From Coprococcus ammoniilyticus (GTDB taxonomy: Bacteria; Bacillota; Clostridia; Lachnospirales; Lachnospiraceae), in contig NZ_JAOQJS010000005.1 of assembly GCF_025567345.1 (NCBI RefSeq), positions 310,001 to 374,000 of the forward strand: DNA of 64,000 bases, read 5' to 3'. The notes under the pieces were generated by a model that did no database searches, was not told where the DNA came from, and worked only from the letters and a program-made list of their open reading frames with translations. Each line of letters opens with the position of its first letter. Positions within the stretch are counted from its first letter, which is position 1. The translations under genes were made by a program, and so were the position numbers. Positions 44,368 to 52,742 of the stretch are shown piece by piece.

Positions 44368-44991
44368 CTATACCGAATCGGGATCTTTTTCTGATAAAAG
44401 ATTGGCTAGTCGATTTTTCGCTGTCTCAGGATTCTTAGAATACAGTCTTACAATATCGCCCATATCGTTCAATGCGTTGACGGTGTGGGTGATTTCTCTA
44501 AGGAACATAATCTCATTGTATTCCTTATTGGATTCAAACCCCATTGTCTGGGCGAGCATTTTGTTATCTGTATTTCCTTTGAAATTCTTACAAGCGAACT
44601 GGAACGAATCCACGAACAGCTCGTATTCCCGTAACATCAGTAGTAGCAGGTCTTTGGAAAAATCACTTTCGGACTGTTCCATATCATAAGGGAGCTTATT
44701 CAGAATGGAAGTCATCACATCACGAATCTGTAATTCTCTTTTATCCGTAATGTCTGTTTCGTATTCGTCCGTCTCACCTTTCAGCCATTCCACAGATACA
44801 TGAAGTGCATCTGCCAGACCTTCTAAGGTCATTTTCTTGGTGTTATCAATCGTTCCTGCTTCGTATCTCTGAATGGTTGAGGCTGTCACGCCCATTTTTT
44901 CAGCGACATAAGGCTGGTTCAATCCTAACTCCTGTCTACGGCTTTTTGCTCTGCTACCGATTGTCTTTCGCAATTCTTTATCTTTTAACAT
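44368..44991 (-). CDS. XRE-family transcriptional repressor of the element
   Basis: This 207-residue regulator has an N-terminal helix-turn-helix (RRQELGLNQPYVAEKMGVTA, then STIQRYEAGTI) and a helical C-terminal domain of unknown type. I chose the start at 44991 with AAGGAGG 9 bp upstream. It is divergent from the excisionase gene; the shared intergenic region carries repeated GAATT-half-sites, so it probably controls int/xis and itself. Confidence 0.88.
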   Translation of the reverse strand: MLKDKELRKTIGSRAKSRRQELGLNQPYVAEKMGVTASTIQRYEAGTIDNTKKMTLEGLADALHVSVEWLKGETDEYETDITDKRELQIRDVMTSILNKLPYDMEQSESDFSKDLLLLMLREYELFVDSFQFACKNFKGNTDNKMLAQTMGFESNKEYNEIMFLREITHTVNALNDMGDIVRLYSKNPETAKNRLANLLSEKDPDSV

Positions 44992-45052
44992 ACTTGCGAA
45001 CCTCCTTTTTCGGTATGTCATTACTATACCACATAACACGATATATTGCAAT

Positions 45053-45140
45053 ACGCAATTCTATAAAAGATGATAGAATTTCGTAAGGCTTGACATAGCG
45101 TTATAAAAGATATATACTTTAATCAGAATTGCGTAACGCA
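45053..45140. promoter_or_regulatory. Divergent promoter and operator region of the element
   Basis: On the plus strand, TTGACA (45090-45095) and TATACT (45113-45118) have a 17-bp spacer. Related half-sites flank it: ACGCAATTCTAT near 45053 paired with ATAGAATTTCGTA near 45074, and AGAATTGCGTAACGC near 45127. They are likely sites for the XRE protein. Confidence 0.7.
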
Positions 45141-45228
45141 AGTTTTAAAAAAGGCTAATCCTTTCTTCAAAAAGGAACATCCTCTGATATACAAGACTTG
45201 TAATCCTACGCAGGAATGAGGTGATCGA

Positions 45229-45462
45229 ATGACAGAATTAAAGTTTGCTCTCTCCATTGAAGAAGCTGCCGACTATACAGGTATCGGAAGAAACACTCTT
45301 AGAAATCTTGTGGAATGGGAAAAGCTGCCTATCCTTAGAGTGGGAAGAAAAATCTTAATCCGCAGGGAACGATTAGACGAGTTTCTGATTCTCAATGAGG
45401 GGAAGGATTTACGAGACAGACACGCAGTAAAAGCGGTCAAGGGAACAATGAAAAATGAATAA
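45229..45462 (+). CDS. xis: Excisionase-type HTH protein
   Basis: This 77-residue DNA-binding protein resembles Tn916 Xis: LKFALSIEEAADYTGIGRNT, then RVGRKILIRRERLDEFL, a MerR-like winged helix of recombination directionality factors. The RBS is GAGGTG 6 bp upstream. It is expected to bend att DNA and favour excision with Int. Confidence 0.88.
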   Translation: MTELKFALSIEEAADYTGIGRNTLRNLVEWEKLPILRVGRKILIRRERLDEFLILNEGKDLRDRHAVKAVKGTMKNE

Positions 45463-45601
45463 GGGACAGTCCTAAGACCATCCCTCTGGTATGTATCTGA
45501 CTAAAAGCCATGATATACCTACACGCAAATAGATTATATCACGGACAAGTCCTCAGATACAACCAGAACTTTTGGAAAATGAGGACAAGATGGATGTGAA
45601 T

Positions 45602-45799
45602 GGGTGCAATCGTCCACCCAGTTATAGCTTGTTGGTAGGACAAGTCCACCCAAGATGCAAAAGGTGTTATGAATAGTCCACCCAAGCCAGAAAATGAAGT
45701 GGGTGCAACCATCCACCCAAGTGAAGCCGACTGGTAGGACAAGTCCACCCAACTTACAAAAAGTGCTGTGAGAAGTCATACCAAGTGTAGCTATGAAAA
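45602..45799. repeat. Degenerate 99-bp tandem repeat, two copies, rich in TCCACCCA
   Basis: Copy 1 is 45602-45700 and copy 2 is 45701-45799. Each starts GGGTGCAA..-TCCACCCA, a small hairpin, and contains GGTAGGACAAGTCCACCCAA. Four or five TCCACCCA words occur in all. ORFs on the minus strand here are made of the repeat and are not believed. An iteron-like protein-binding role is possible. Confidence 0.7.
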
Positions 45800-46002
45800 A
45801 AGCTGTCCGACCTATGACAAAAAGTGTACGCTACTATGATTTTGAGTGTCCAATCTATGGGGTACATTTTCAAAGAGTTAATAGTAAAAAGCTCTATTAA
45901 AATCAAAATGTAATAAAACAATGCACTATTAAAAATGAAATTTAATAGGAACTTTTACTACCACTTCCTTGCCAGACACAGTTTAAAAGTAAGCGAAGTA
46001 AC

Positions 46003-46197
46003 ACAATGCTATTGTCAGGGCAAAAATGCTAACGAATCGTGCTATTGTTTTTTCGATTTTAATAGCAGACTTCTACTGTTTCTACGGTTTTTGCTAAAAA
46101 GTCTGAATAATAGAACAATGCTATTGTTAAGGCAAAAGTGCTAACGGATTCGTCTATTGTTTCGCTGATTTTCATAGCAATCTTCTAGCATTTCTGT
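46003..46197. repeat. Second 112-bp-period direct repeat with ACAATGCTATTGT palindromes
   Basis: Copies begin at 46003 and 46115 and share ACAATGCTATTGT, GGCAAAA, TGCTAACG, CTATTGTTT, GATTTT and ATAGCA in the same order. A weaker relative (ACAATGCACTATT) is near 45918. No ORF fits. Confidence 0.7.
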
Positions 46198-46199
46198 TA

Positions 46200-46450
46200 A
46201 GAAAAGGGAGTGCCGGATACGGCACATAAAAAGTGTGCCATTAAAGGCACAAAATTAGGTGCTGAGGGAACAGTTACAGCTAAAAGTGAACTTCATAAGC
46301 AAGCCCTCGGCGTTTGAGAGCGAAATACACCCATCGCACAAAACTTCGTTTTGTACTCTGTGTATTTCGCTCTGCGAGGCTTAGCCGCCACAAGGCGGAT
46401 GTGTTCGCAAGACGAGTGCCTATGCACTCGCTCACAGGGAAAGTTTACTA
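46200..46450. other. Hairpin cluster, probable oriT of the element
   Basis: Consecutive hairpins precede the relaxase gene. They are GTGCC-ggata-CGGCAC, GTGCC-attaaa-GGCAC, and a 14-bp perfect repeat AGAGCGAAATACAC (46317-46330) with GTGTATTTCGCTCT (46360-46373) that encloses ACAAAAC-ttc-GTTTTGT. GCCGCC-acaa-GGCGG and GAGTGC-ctat-GCACTC follow. The location next to a relaxase is where oriT is expected; the nick site is not identified. Confidence 0.6.
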
Positions 46451-46516
46451 CTCACATCTCATCTATCTTATCTGTCCTCTTTTCCAAAATCAAAACTGGG
46501 AAAGGAGGAAATCGCT

Positions 46517-48082
46517 ATGCCAAGAAATTCATTTGTGCAGATGTCAAAGCTCCATAATGTTCGTGGAAGAATCTATTATATCTCCAGTGACAAAAAACAG
46601 GAAAATCTCTATGCGGTATATGAAACCACAGACCGAAAATTTTGGACAGAACTTGCCAAGTGCAATCAGGCAGAATTTAAGAAAAGCGGTACAGAGGGAA
46701 AATGTATCGAAGCAAGAGAATTTATCATTGCCCTGCCGGAATCCTTTGTGGATTATCCGCCAGACGGACTATTAAAATATATGACGGATAAATTCAAAAG
46801 TCGGTATGGTGTTGATTGTATTGCAGCACTCCATCATAACAAACGAAAGACGAATTATCATATCCATCTTATCTTTGCAGAACGAAATTATCTTGACGAA
46901 CCGATAGAAAAGATTGCCACCAGAAATATGTTCTATGATGAGAAAGGTAATCATGTTCGTACCAAGAAAGAAATCCTAGACGAGAATGGAACTATCCGTA
47001 AAAGGTGTAAGGTGATCAAGAAAGGTGAGGTCTACGAAAGACAGATGTTTACCATCAAGGACGCTCGCTTTAAGCAGGAACATTTCTTAGATGAGGTCAA
47101 GGTATTTTATACCGATGTCATCAACGGACTTGTCAAAGATGAGAAAGAAAAGCTGTCTGCATTCAAGCGTGGGGATGTCTATCTTGCCACTAAGAAAATC
47201 GGTAAGAACAATCCAAAGGCAGATAAGATTACACTCAATAATAAGGTCATACAGGACTGGAATCGTACTGTGGATCACGCTTTGGTATCGGGGATGGAGC
47301 GAAAGGAAATCTTAAAGGTAAAGCAGGAACAGATTTCAACTCCGATTAAGGAATCCATTCACAAGTATGGCAATCATCCGGAGCTTTTGTTTATGATTAT
47401 CTTTCGGGCAATCGAGCTGTTAAAAGAACTCATAAAGTTGCTGATACAGAAACAGGAACAACAGAAAGCCAGAATCTCCGACCTTATGGAGCGAAGAAAT
47501 GAAAAACAAGAGAAACAACCAGCTCCATCCGTTACACAGACAGACAATCAGACAATTCCTGCTGTGACCCAACCATTCAAAGCACCTGCTACTACTACCG
47601 CAGAAAAGACCGTTATTCCGCCAAGACCAAGAATGTCTGAGCTGGCACACGATTATGAGATGCGACTTGAAGAGATTATGGAGAAACTTAAACGACAAAA
47701 CAGAGCCATTCATACGCAGGAAGTGAAAAAAGACCTTATTGACGAGGATTTGAAGAACTGTACAGGATTATTCCAAGGAAAGAAACGAAAGGAATTGCAG
47801 GCACAGTCTAACAAATACGCAGAAACGATTAAGATTATGAAGCAGGGATTATCCCATATCGTGCAGGATTACAAATATCCAACGGTAGATGCGTTCCTGC
47901 AAGTCTATAAACAAGGCAAGTCCGAGTATGAATCCTATGTCAAAGCAAACAAGGAATGGAACTCCAAGTATGGAGAAAACTCAATCCATCGAAAGCTGGC
48001 AGAAAAACAGGCAGAAGTTCAGAAACGGGAACAGGACAGAGATTTTAACTATCGTTCGCCATCAGACAGAGGAGCTAGATAA
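46517..48082 (+). CDS. MOB-family relaxase
   Basis: This 521-residue mobilization nuclease would nick oriT and pilot the strand into a recipient. The N-terminal relaxase domain has Tyr candidates in GRIYYISS (residues 20-21), LHHNKRKTNYHIHLIFAERN with H115/H117 as metal-binding His, and FKQEHF. The C-terminal half is charged and coiled-coil (about 280-345 and 385-515). MobA/MobL-like (MOBP) is the best placement. The RBS is AAAGGAGG 8 bp upstream. No type IV coupling protein is present. Confidence 0.9.
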   Translation: MPRNSFVQMSKLHNVRGRIYYISSDKKQENLYAVYETTDRKFWTELAKCNQAEFKKSGTEGKCIEAREFIIALPESFVDYPPDGLLKYMTDKFKSRYGVDCIAALHHNKRKTNYHIHLIFAERNYLDEPIEKIATRNMFYDEKGNHVRTKKEILDENGTIRKRCKVIKKGEVYERQMFTIKDARFKQEHFLDEVKVFYTDVINGLVKDEKEKLSAFKRGDVYLATKKIGKNNPKADKITLNNKVIQDWNRTVDHALVSGMERKEILKVKQEQISTPIKESIHKYGNHPELLFMIIFRAIELLKELIKLLIQKQEQQKARISDLMERRNEKQEKQPAPSVTQTDNQTIPAVTQPFKAPATTTAEKTVIPPRPRMSELAHDYEMRLEEIMEKLKRQNRAIHTQEVKKDLIDEDLKNCTGLFQGKKRKELQAQSNKYAETIKIMKQGLSHIVQDYKYPTVDAFLQVYKQGKSEYESYVKANKEWNSKYGENSIHRKLAEKQAEVQKREQDRDFNYRSPSDRGAR

Positions 48083-48091
48083 TCTAATTAA

Positions 48092-48136
48092 ATTCAAAAA
48101 AGATAAAGACCATCAAATTCTTTATCTTTTTTGAAT
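48092..48136. terminator. Bidirectional terminator between relaxase and agrB
   Basis: A perfect 17-bp inverted repeat ATTCAAAAAAGATAAAG / CTTTATCTTTTTTGAAT with an 11-bp loop lies between convergent genes. Confidence 0.85.
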
Positions 48137-48156
48137 ATTTATGAAAAGTCATCCTG

Positions 48157-48723
48157 CTATTTAAAGTGTCTCATTAGATTTTTAATTGTTTCGACTATCA
48201 TAAGAATGATTACGCAGAAAAAGGAATAAAACAATGTGGTATTCATCTTCGTGTTTCCAATTTTATAAAACAGCAGAAATCCAATGCTAACAATTATCAC
48301 AGAAATAAGTTTATGTATCCATTTTTGTTTGGTGGTTAAACATATTTTATGGTTACTTATAGGTGCAAATAATATACACATAAGGACAAGTATCAAATAT
48401 CCTAGTACAGTTGGCTTTAAATAGATTATAGCCCACTTATCAAGACAACCGAGAAAAAAGCTGCCTAAGATACATGTTAACTGCGTTGGAGCATGGGCAC
48501 CTCCGGTATAATGTCGTAACAATGAAAAGGTAATTACCCAAATTAGGGTATAGCCGAGTGTATGTGATAAAACTCCCCATACGAACAATAACACTATGGT
48601 TATAAAAGTATTCAAAAAACATTCTAAGCCATATATGTATATTTCTAATTGATCCGCAGAAACATCCTCCCCGGATAGTTCTGCTAACTTATTAGCAATA
48701 GATGTAGCCCACTTCGTAATCAT
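48157..48723 (-). CDS. agrB: AgrB-family autoinducer-processing membrane protease
   Basis: This 188-residue membrane cysteine endopeptidase would cut AgrD and form the thiolactone. The catalytic pair is H77 and C84 in LLRHYTGGAHAPTQLTC, the same positions as in S. aureus AgrB. About five or six hydrophobic segments follow. Its ATG overlaps the stop of the LytTR regulator (ATGA), so kinase, regulator and agrB form one operon. No agrD is next to it; the only candidate is at 52578. Confidence 0.92.
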   Translation of the reverse strand: MITKWATSIANKLAELSGEDVSADQLEIYIYGLECFLNTFITIVLLFVWGVLSHTLGYTLIWVITFSLLRHYTGGAHAPTQLTCILGSFFLGCLDKWAIIYLKPTVLGYLILVLMCILFAPISNHKICLTTKQKWIHKLISVIIVSIGFLLFYKIGNTKMNTTLFYSFFCVIILMIVETIKNLMRHFK

Positions 48724-49454
48724 TCAAAATCCCCGCTTGTATCAAATCTTGTTGTATATTTGGCAAAAGCACTTATCACGTCTTTGGAATAAGAACGTGC
48801 GATTTGTGTAGTTAGATGATTTGACAATTCAATCGTTCCTGATGTAATACGATAGATATGTGCCATATTTACAATATAAGAACGATGGGTTCGGATAAAT
48901 TCACTTGGCAAATGGACAATAATCTTATTTAGGGTAGACATTTGTTCATAGCATTTGCCGTCTACGGTCAATATATCCACATAATGTAATCTGCTCGAAA
49001 ATGTCAATATATCTGCATAGGGAATACTTACAATTTCCTGCTTGTTTCGGTATATGTAGGTATTATTAGATAACTCCTTCGCGATTTCATCCAAACACAG
49101 AAAAAGAGTATTTTCCTTGACGGGTTTTAGCAAGTAGTTTAAAGCTCTGACTTCATATCCTCGGAATACATATTCTCTAAAAGCTGTTAAAAATACAATA
49201 ATACCTTGATAACCAGATTCACGAAGGCGTTTAGCAACCTCAATTCCATTCATTTGCCCCATTTGTATGTCAAGGAAAAATGCTGAAGCCTGTATAGTTG
49301 TGCCTTCAGAATTTTTTGAAAAATATTCTTCGCCCGATTCGTATTCGTCAATTTCAATATCCCAATCATATTGCTGCCCGTATTTTCTTATTCCATTTTT
49401 CAGCCGTTCTGATTCGATCACAGAATCTTCAAGTATGGTTATTTTCATTTTCAT
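48720..49454 (-). CDS. agrA: LytTR-family response regulator (AgrA-like)
   Basis: This 244-residue regulator has a receiver domain (acidic E9/D10, phosphoacceptor D62 in FFLDIQMGQMNG, KPV near 125) and a C-terminal LytTR DNA-binding domain (ILTFSSRLHYVDILTVDGKC and FIRTHRSYIVNMAHI). It overlaps the kinase by 4 bp and agrB by 4 bp. It is the predicted activator of the two promoters with paired LytTR boxes at 50874 and 52435. Confidence 0.93.
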   Translation of the reverse strand: MKMKITILEDSVIESERLKNGIRKYGQQYDWDIEIDEYESGEEYFSKNSEGTTIQASAFFLDIQMGQMNGIEVAKRLRESGYQGIIVFLTAFREYVFRGYEVRALNYLLKPVKENTLFLCLDEIAKELSNNTYIYRNKQEIVSIPYADILTFSSRLHYVDILTVDGKCYEQMSTLNKIIVHLPSEFIRTHRSYIVNMAHIYRITSGTIELSNHLTTQIARSYSKDVISAFAKYTTRFDTSGDFE

Positions 49455-50803
49455 AGTAGTTTGTTATTCTCCTTATCCGGTATCATAATATGTACGGAAA
49501 AAATTTTGTTATCAGATGTAATCTGCAATACGCCATCTGCCTTTTCTACAAGCTCTTTTACTCGTCTTATCCCAAGTCCATGTTCTTTTCCTTGTTTAAC
49601 ACTCAAAATGTCTCCATCAATGCTACCTTTTATCACACCATCATAATTATTTTCAATGTGAATCAGTATCATATTCTGGTAAGGTTTAATATAAAAATAA
49701 ATGTATGGATGCTCGGTTGGATCAGAGATTATAAGTCTTTCTCCTGCTTCAATGGAATTATTCCATATATTTCCAAGTATGGATGAAAGCTCAACAGAAT
49801 CAAGCGGAAAATTTTCAGGAGCCATAATAGAATATTCTGTCTTAATTCCGTGTTTTTCAGCATAATCAAGTTTTGCGGTAAGTATGCAGTCAATAGCAAT
49901 ATTTCCCGTTGCTATGGCACTTTGCGTAGTTGCAAGAGTGTTATGGTATTGCTCTGTATATGCTATAAGTTCATCCCATTTCTTGTCTTTTGCTAATACG
50001 TTGATTGCATCCACATAAATCTGCATATCATGTTTCATTTTTCGTAATCGTTCAGTTGTCTCAGATAAGCTATTGAACTCAGTCCTTTCCAGCTCATAAA
50101 TCTTTTGTTCTTCCAGTAATCGTATGTTTTCTTCTTTTGAATAACCTAGCTGGTATATGTATAGCATCAATACTAAAAATAAAATAATAAAAAACAAGTC
50201 AACCAATGATAGCCTAGCTGAAAAGGATGAATCACCAAATTTATCAACAGATTCCAAAGTCAGCCTTAATATGTAGTGCCCGATTGCAAGTCCAGAAATT
50301 GCGATGAAAATATATGCAACTTTTTGGAACGGTGAAAGAGATATGTCTTTGTTTCCAATAGAATGAAATAACAAGACAAAAACAGCTATCATTGCCAAAT
50401 ATAACATGGTATATGGCTTCCGTAATGTTCCACCTAATAATAGCTCCAGAGACGCTCCTTTATAAAGAGTAACGGGAATAAAGAACGAAATCTGTTCTGC
50501 AACTAAGCAAATGATGGAATACGAAAAGCCCCAAAAGATACGGCGAATTATACTATCACGATAGAACAATACTGCATATCCAATGTCCAAAACACAAGAT
50601 GACATCAAAGTGCTGTAGGATGATATTCCCATTTTATTCAGCGTGCATAACACAGCAAACTGAAATGATACGAAAAGAAACATCAAAACTGCTTGATGTT
50701 TATAATTTGCTCGAATACGCAATTTTTTATGGATAAATATTATAAACAATGCCAGTTCTAAGAAATTAACAATATATTCCCATATTGAGTCAATATATAG
50801 CAT
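49451..50803 (-). CDS. agrC: GHKL sensor histidine kinase (AgrC-like)
   Basis: This 450-residue membrane kinase has six or seven hydrophobic segments in its first 210 residues, a phosphoacceptor His in LRKMKHDMQIYVDAINVL, and a GHKL ATPase domain (ILGNIWNNSIEAGERL, GKEHGLGIRRVKELVEK). The architecture is that of AgrC-type peptide receptors. I chose MLYIDS at 50803 with AAGGAAG 8 bp upstream. It is divergent from the first LytTR promoter. Confidence 0.92.
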   Translation of the reverse strand: MLYIDSIWEYIVNFLELALFIIFIHKKLRIRANYKHQAVLMFLFVSFQFAVLCTLNKMGISSYSTLMSSCVLDIGYAVLFYRDSIIRRIFWGFSYSIICLVAEQISFFIPVTLYKGASLELLLGGTLRKPYTMLYLAMIAVFVLLFHSIGNKDISLSPFQKVAYIFIAISGLAIGHYILRLTLESVDKFGDSSFSARLSLVDLFFIILFLVLMLYIYQLGYSKEENIRLLEEQKIYELERTEFNSLSETTERLRKMKHDMQIYVDAINVLAKDKKWDELIAYTEQYHNTLATTQSAIATGNIAIDCILTAKLDYAEKHGIKTEYSIMAPENFPLDSVELSSILGNIWNNSIEAGERLIISDPTEHPYIYFYIKPYQNMILIHIENNYDGVIKGSIDGDILSVKQGKEHGLGIRRVKELVEKADGVLQITSDNKIFSVHIMIPDKENNKLL

Positions 50804-50873
50804 AGCTACCACTTCCTTTAATCATTCTCCGTCATATTTTATCATCAATAAAGTAGGTACACAACATAATATG

Positions 50874-50944
50874 CTACCGTTTGTGCATAGTGAGCTACCA
50901 TTCATGCATAGAGGTATTGAAAAGTATAAAGATTTTGTTATATT
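50874..50944 (+). promoter_or_regulatory. LytTR-box promoter P1, upstream of the metalloprotease
   Basis: Two direct repeats, CTACCGTTTGTGCATA (50874-50889) and CTACCATTCATGCATA (50895-50910), have a 21-bp period. They are followed by TTGAAA (50917-50922) and TATATT (50939-50944) with a 16-bp spacer. The 21-bp spacing is typical of LytTR dimers. A 190-bp leader runs to the protease gene; no convincing ORF was found in it. Confidence 0.8.
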
Positions 50945-51140
50945 CAAGGTATACTACTACATCTTAAGTATTCTGAGAATCTATAATATGGAGTGGAGAT
51001 GATAAGATGTCGTACTTTAGGAATATTAACAGGATATATAATGTGTACTAGTATGTGTTGCGTTTCAATTTTCATAAAGATAACCTTTAAGAATAATTGA
51101 AGATAACCGTTGTTACATGATTGAAAAGGAGTGAAGGAGT

Positions 51141-51662
51141 ATGCATTTTAAAAAATCTGTTTTAAAAAATCATTTATTGTATAGCATTATAACTTTAATG
51201 GCTATAGCAATGCTATTTCCTATTACGGCATTTGCACAAGCTTATGTACAAACATGGGATCTTGTTGATTCTGGCAAACATCTAGACTATGACGGAAACA
51301 GCACTTACATGAGTTATATTAACACTGGGGCTGCCACATGGAATGCATATAAATCTGGAGTAATCAGAAAAGACAGTGCTTTTGTTGTAGAAGATGTATA
51401 CGTAAGCGATGTCAATGCTTCGAATGGATGGGCAGGCATGACATATTCTAGTGGTAAAATTGAACTCAATACCTATTATATGAGCGGTTATAGTAATAGT
51501 AAAAAACAGAATGTAGCGACACATGAATTGGGACATGCATTAGGGTTGGATCACAGTACTTCAACAGATGTTATGGATGCAGCAATTACGGGACATACTA
51601 GTACGCAGGCATTATCTCAAAATGATAAAGATTCATATGATGCCGCATATAATAATTATTAG
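51141..51662 (+). CDS. Secreted matrixin-like zinc metalloprotease
   Basis: This 173-residue exported protease has a signal peptide (residues 1-33, cut near AFA-QA). The catalytic motif is HELGHALGLDH (H128, E129, H132, H138) and the Met-turn is VMDAA (M145), giving a matrixin/metzincin fold without propeptide or C-terminal domains. The RBS is GGAG 5 bp upstream. It is the first gene after LytTR promoter P1, so it should be induced by quorum sensing. Targets may be host, competitor or self proteins. Confidence 0.88.
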   Translation: MHFKKSVLKNHLLYSIITLMAIAMLFPITAFAQAYVQTWDLVDSGKHLDYDGNSTYMSYINTGAATWNAYKSGVIRKDSAFVVEDVYVSDVNASNGWAGMTYSSGKIELNTYYMSGYSNSKKQNVATHELGHALGLDHSTSTDVMDAAITGHTSTQALSQNDKDSYDAAYNNY

Positions 51663-51677
51663 GGGAGGGAGAACGCT

Positions 51678-52349
51678 ATGAAAAAATCAAGTATCTATGG
51701 TATTTTGTCTATTGTTCTTATCGTAGGAATGTTTTTTACAGGATGTGCATCCAAAAATAATGCAAGTCAACTGAATACAAATGTATCTAACTTGCCAATC
51801 CACCAGATGCACGCATCTTTTGTATATGATACTGATAACATTCGCGAAGCTGTTGGTATCTGTGATTACGTATTTGTAGCAAAGGTTGTCAGTTGCGATG
51901 GAACCGAGTATCGAAATGTTATAACGACTGAAGATGAAAAAGGAAATCCTAAGGAGGTCGGTTCGCCTTACACTAATTATACTATTCAGGTTCTCGAAAA
52001 TATAAAAGGTGAACTTATTACAGATAAACCTATTCCTATTGTTAAACAAGGCGGAATTTCAGAAAAACAAGATGCTATTTATCTGTTTGAGAATGATTCA
52101 CTGCCTTCCGAAAATTCCATTTATATCTTTTTGGCATATGCACAAGAGGATGGTTCGTTACTAATTTCTGGTCCAAATTCAAATGTAATGTGTAACGATT
52201 CGAATATGTATTCTATTAATTCTGTCTCAGAGGAAAAATCAGTTACAGAATACGATGAGTTTATTACATATAAAGATGCTAATGATAATGAGATTATTCC
52301 AGTTGATCGAGAGCGTTATAAATCTATATATGAGACTGACAATAATTAA
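51678..52349 (+). CDS. Lipoprotein of unknown function
   Basis: This 223-residue protein has a lipoprotein signal ending in FFTGC. The mature part has the pattern YVFVAKVVSCDGTEY, then YTNYTIQVLENIKGEL, then ENSIYIFLAYAQEDGS. A related pattern occurs in the exported protein at 55484 in the same cluster. It follows the protease by 15 bp and is probably cotranscribed. Immunity or surface sensing is conceivable, but no function is recognised. Confidence 0.75.
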   Translation: MKKSSIYGILSIVLIVGMFFTGCASKNNASQLNTNVSNLPIHQMHASFVYDTDNIREAVGICDYVFVAKVVSCDGTEYRNVITTEDEKGNPKEVGSPYTNYTIQVLENIKGELITDKPIPIVKQGGISEKQDAIYLFENDSLPSENSIYIFLAYAQEDGSLLISGPNSNVMCNDSNMYSINSVSEEKSVTEYDEFITYKDANDNEIIPVDRERYKSIYETDNN

Positions 52350-52376
52350 TCATTATTTCTGAAATATATAGATTAA

Positions 52377-52414
52377 AGATGGCAGGTAGGTGCTTAACCT
52401 ATCTGCCATCTTTT
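52377..52414 (+). terminator. Terminator of the protease-lipoprotein operon
   Basis: AGATGGCAGGTAGGT and ACCTATCTGCCATCT form a near-perfect stem followed by TTTT, between the lipoprotein gene and promoter P2. Confidence 0.85.
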
Positions 52415-52434
52415 CGGTTTTATACCTATATGTA

Positions 52435-52505
52435 GAACAGTTCGTGCATGTTGGGCTACCATTCGTGCATAGAGGGATTGAAAAAATTAAATACTCTGTT
52501 ATATT
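52435..52505 (+). promoter_or_regulatory. LytTR-box promoter P2, upstream of agrD
   Basis: GAACAGTTCGTGCATG (52435-52450) and CTACCATTCGTGCATA (52456-52471) have a 21-bp period. They are followed by TTGAAA (52478-52483) and TATATT (52500-52505) with a 16-bp spacer. The layout and spacing are identical to P1. Confidence 0.8.
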
Positions 52506-52577
52506 AAGCACATACCATGGTAAACAAATAAAGTTGTCTGTAATTGTCAGACAATTAAGGAGGGGGGGGTGAAAACG

Positions 52578-52724
52578 ATGGACAATAAGCAAGTAAACAA
52601 GGCACCCCAGAAAAGTGCCCGTCTCGTACTTCAGGCAGTGACTGCTATTGCTCGAAGTAATGCAAATTCATTGTGCCGTGGTTTGTTGTATGAACCAAAA
52701 GTACCAACGCAGTTAAAAAAATAA
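52578..52724 (+). CDS. agrD: AgrD-type cyclic lactone autoinducer precursor
   Basis: This 48-residue ORF has an amphipathic N-terminal helix (residues 13-27), then NANSLCRGLLYEPKVPTQLKK. Cys33 followed by RGLL and YEPKVP closely parallels Listeria AgrD (Cys-FMFV-YEPKSP). The predicted thiolactone ring is therefore C33-L37, with cleavage before Y38. The charged, Pro-containing tail is typical of AgrD. GGAGGGGGGGG is 9 bp upstream of the ATG. It lies 73 bp downstream of the P2 -10 box and is followed by a secreted-protein gene. Confidence 0.88.
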   Translation: MDNKQVNKAPQKSARLVLQAVTAIARSNANSLCRGLLYEPKVPTQLKK

Positions 52725-52742
52725 GATTGGGAGGAATTGACT

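Noticed and set aside
45534..45779. Open frames of 69-81 residues on the minus strand with repeated Trp-Val-Asp segments
   Set aside because: They are translations of the TCCACCCA tandem repeat, have no RBS, and two frames are open at once, as expected from repeats.
45602..46197. Possible CRISPR array
   Set aside because: The period is 99-112 bp with only two diverged copies per family and no short exact repeats with unique spacers.
46314..46775. 153-residue plus-strand frame over the oriT hairpins
   Set aside because: It overlaps the relaxase start in another frame and is made of hairpin sequence; no RBS.
51007..51051. 14-residue ORF MSYFRNINRIYNVY in the leader of promoter P1 with a GGAG 8 bp upstream
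   Set aside because: It is too short to support, with no recognised peptide motif; an overlapping 33-residue frame is equally possible.
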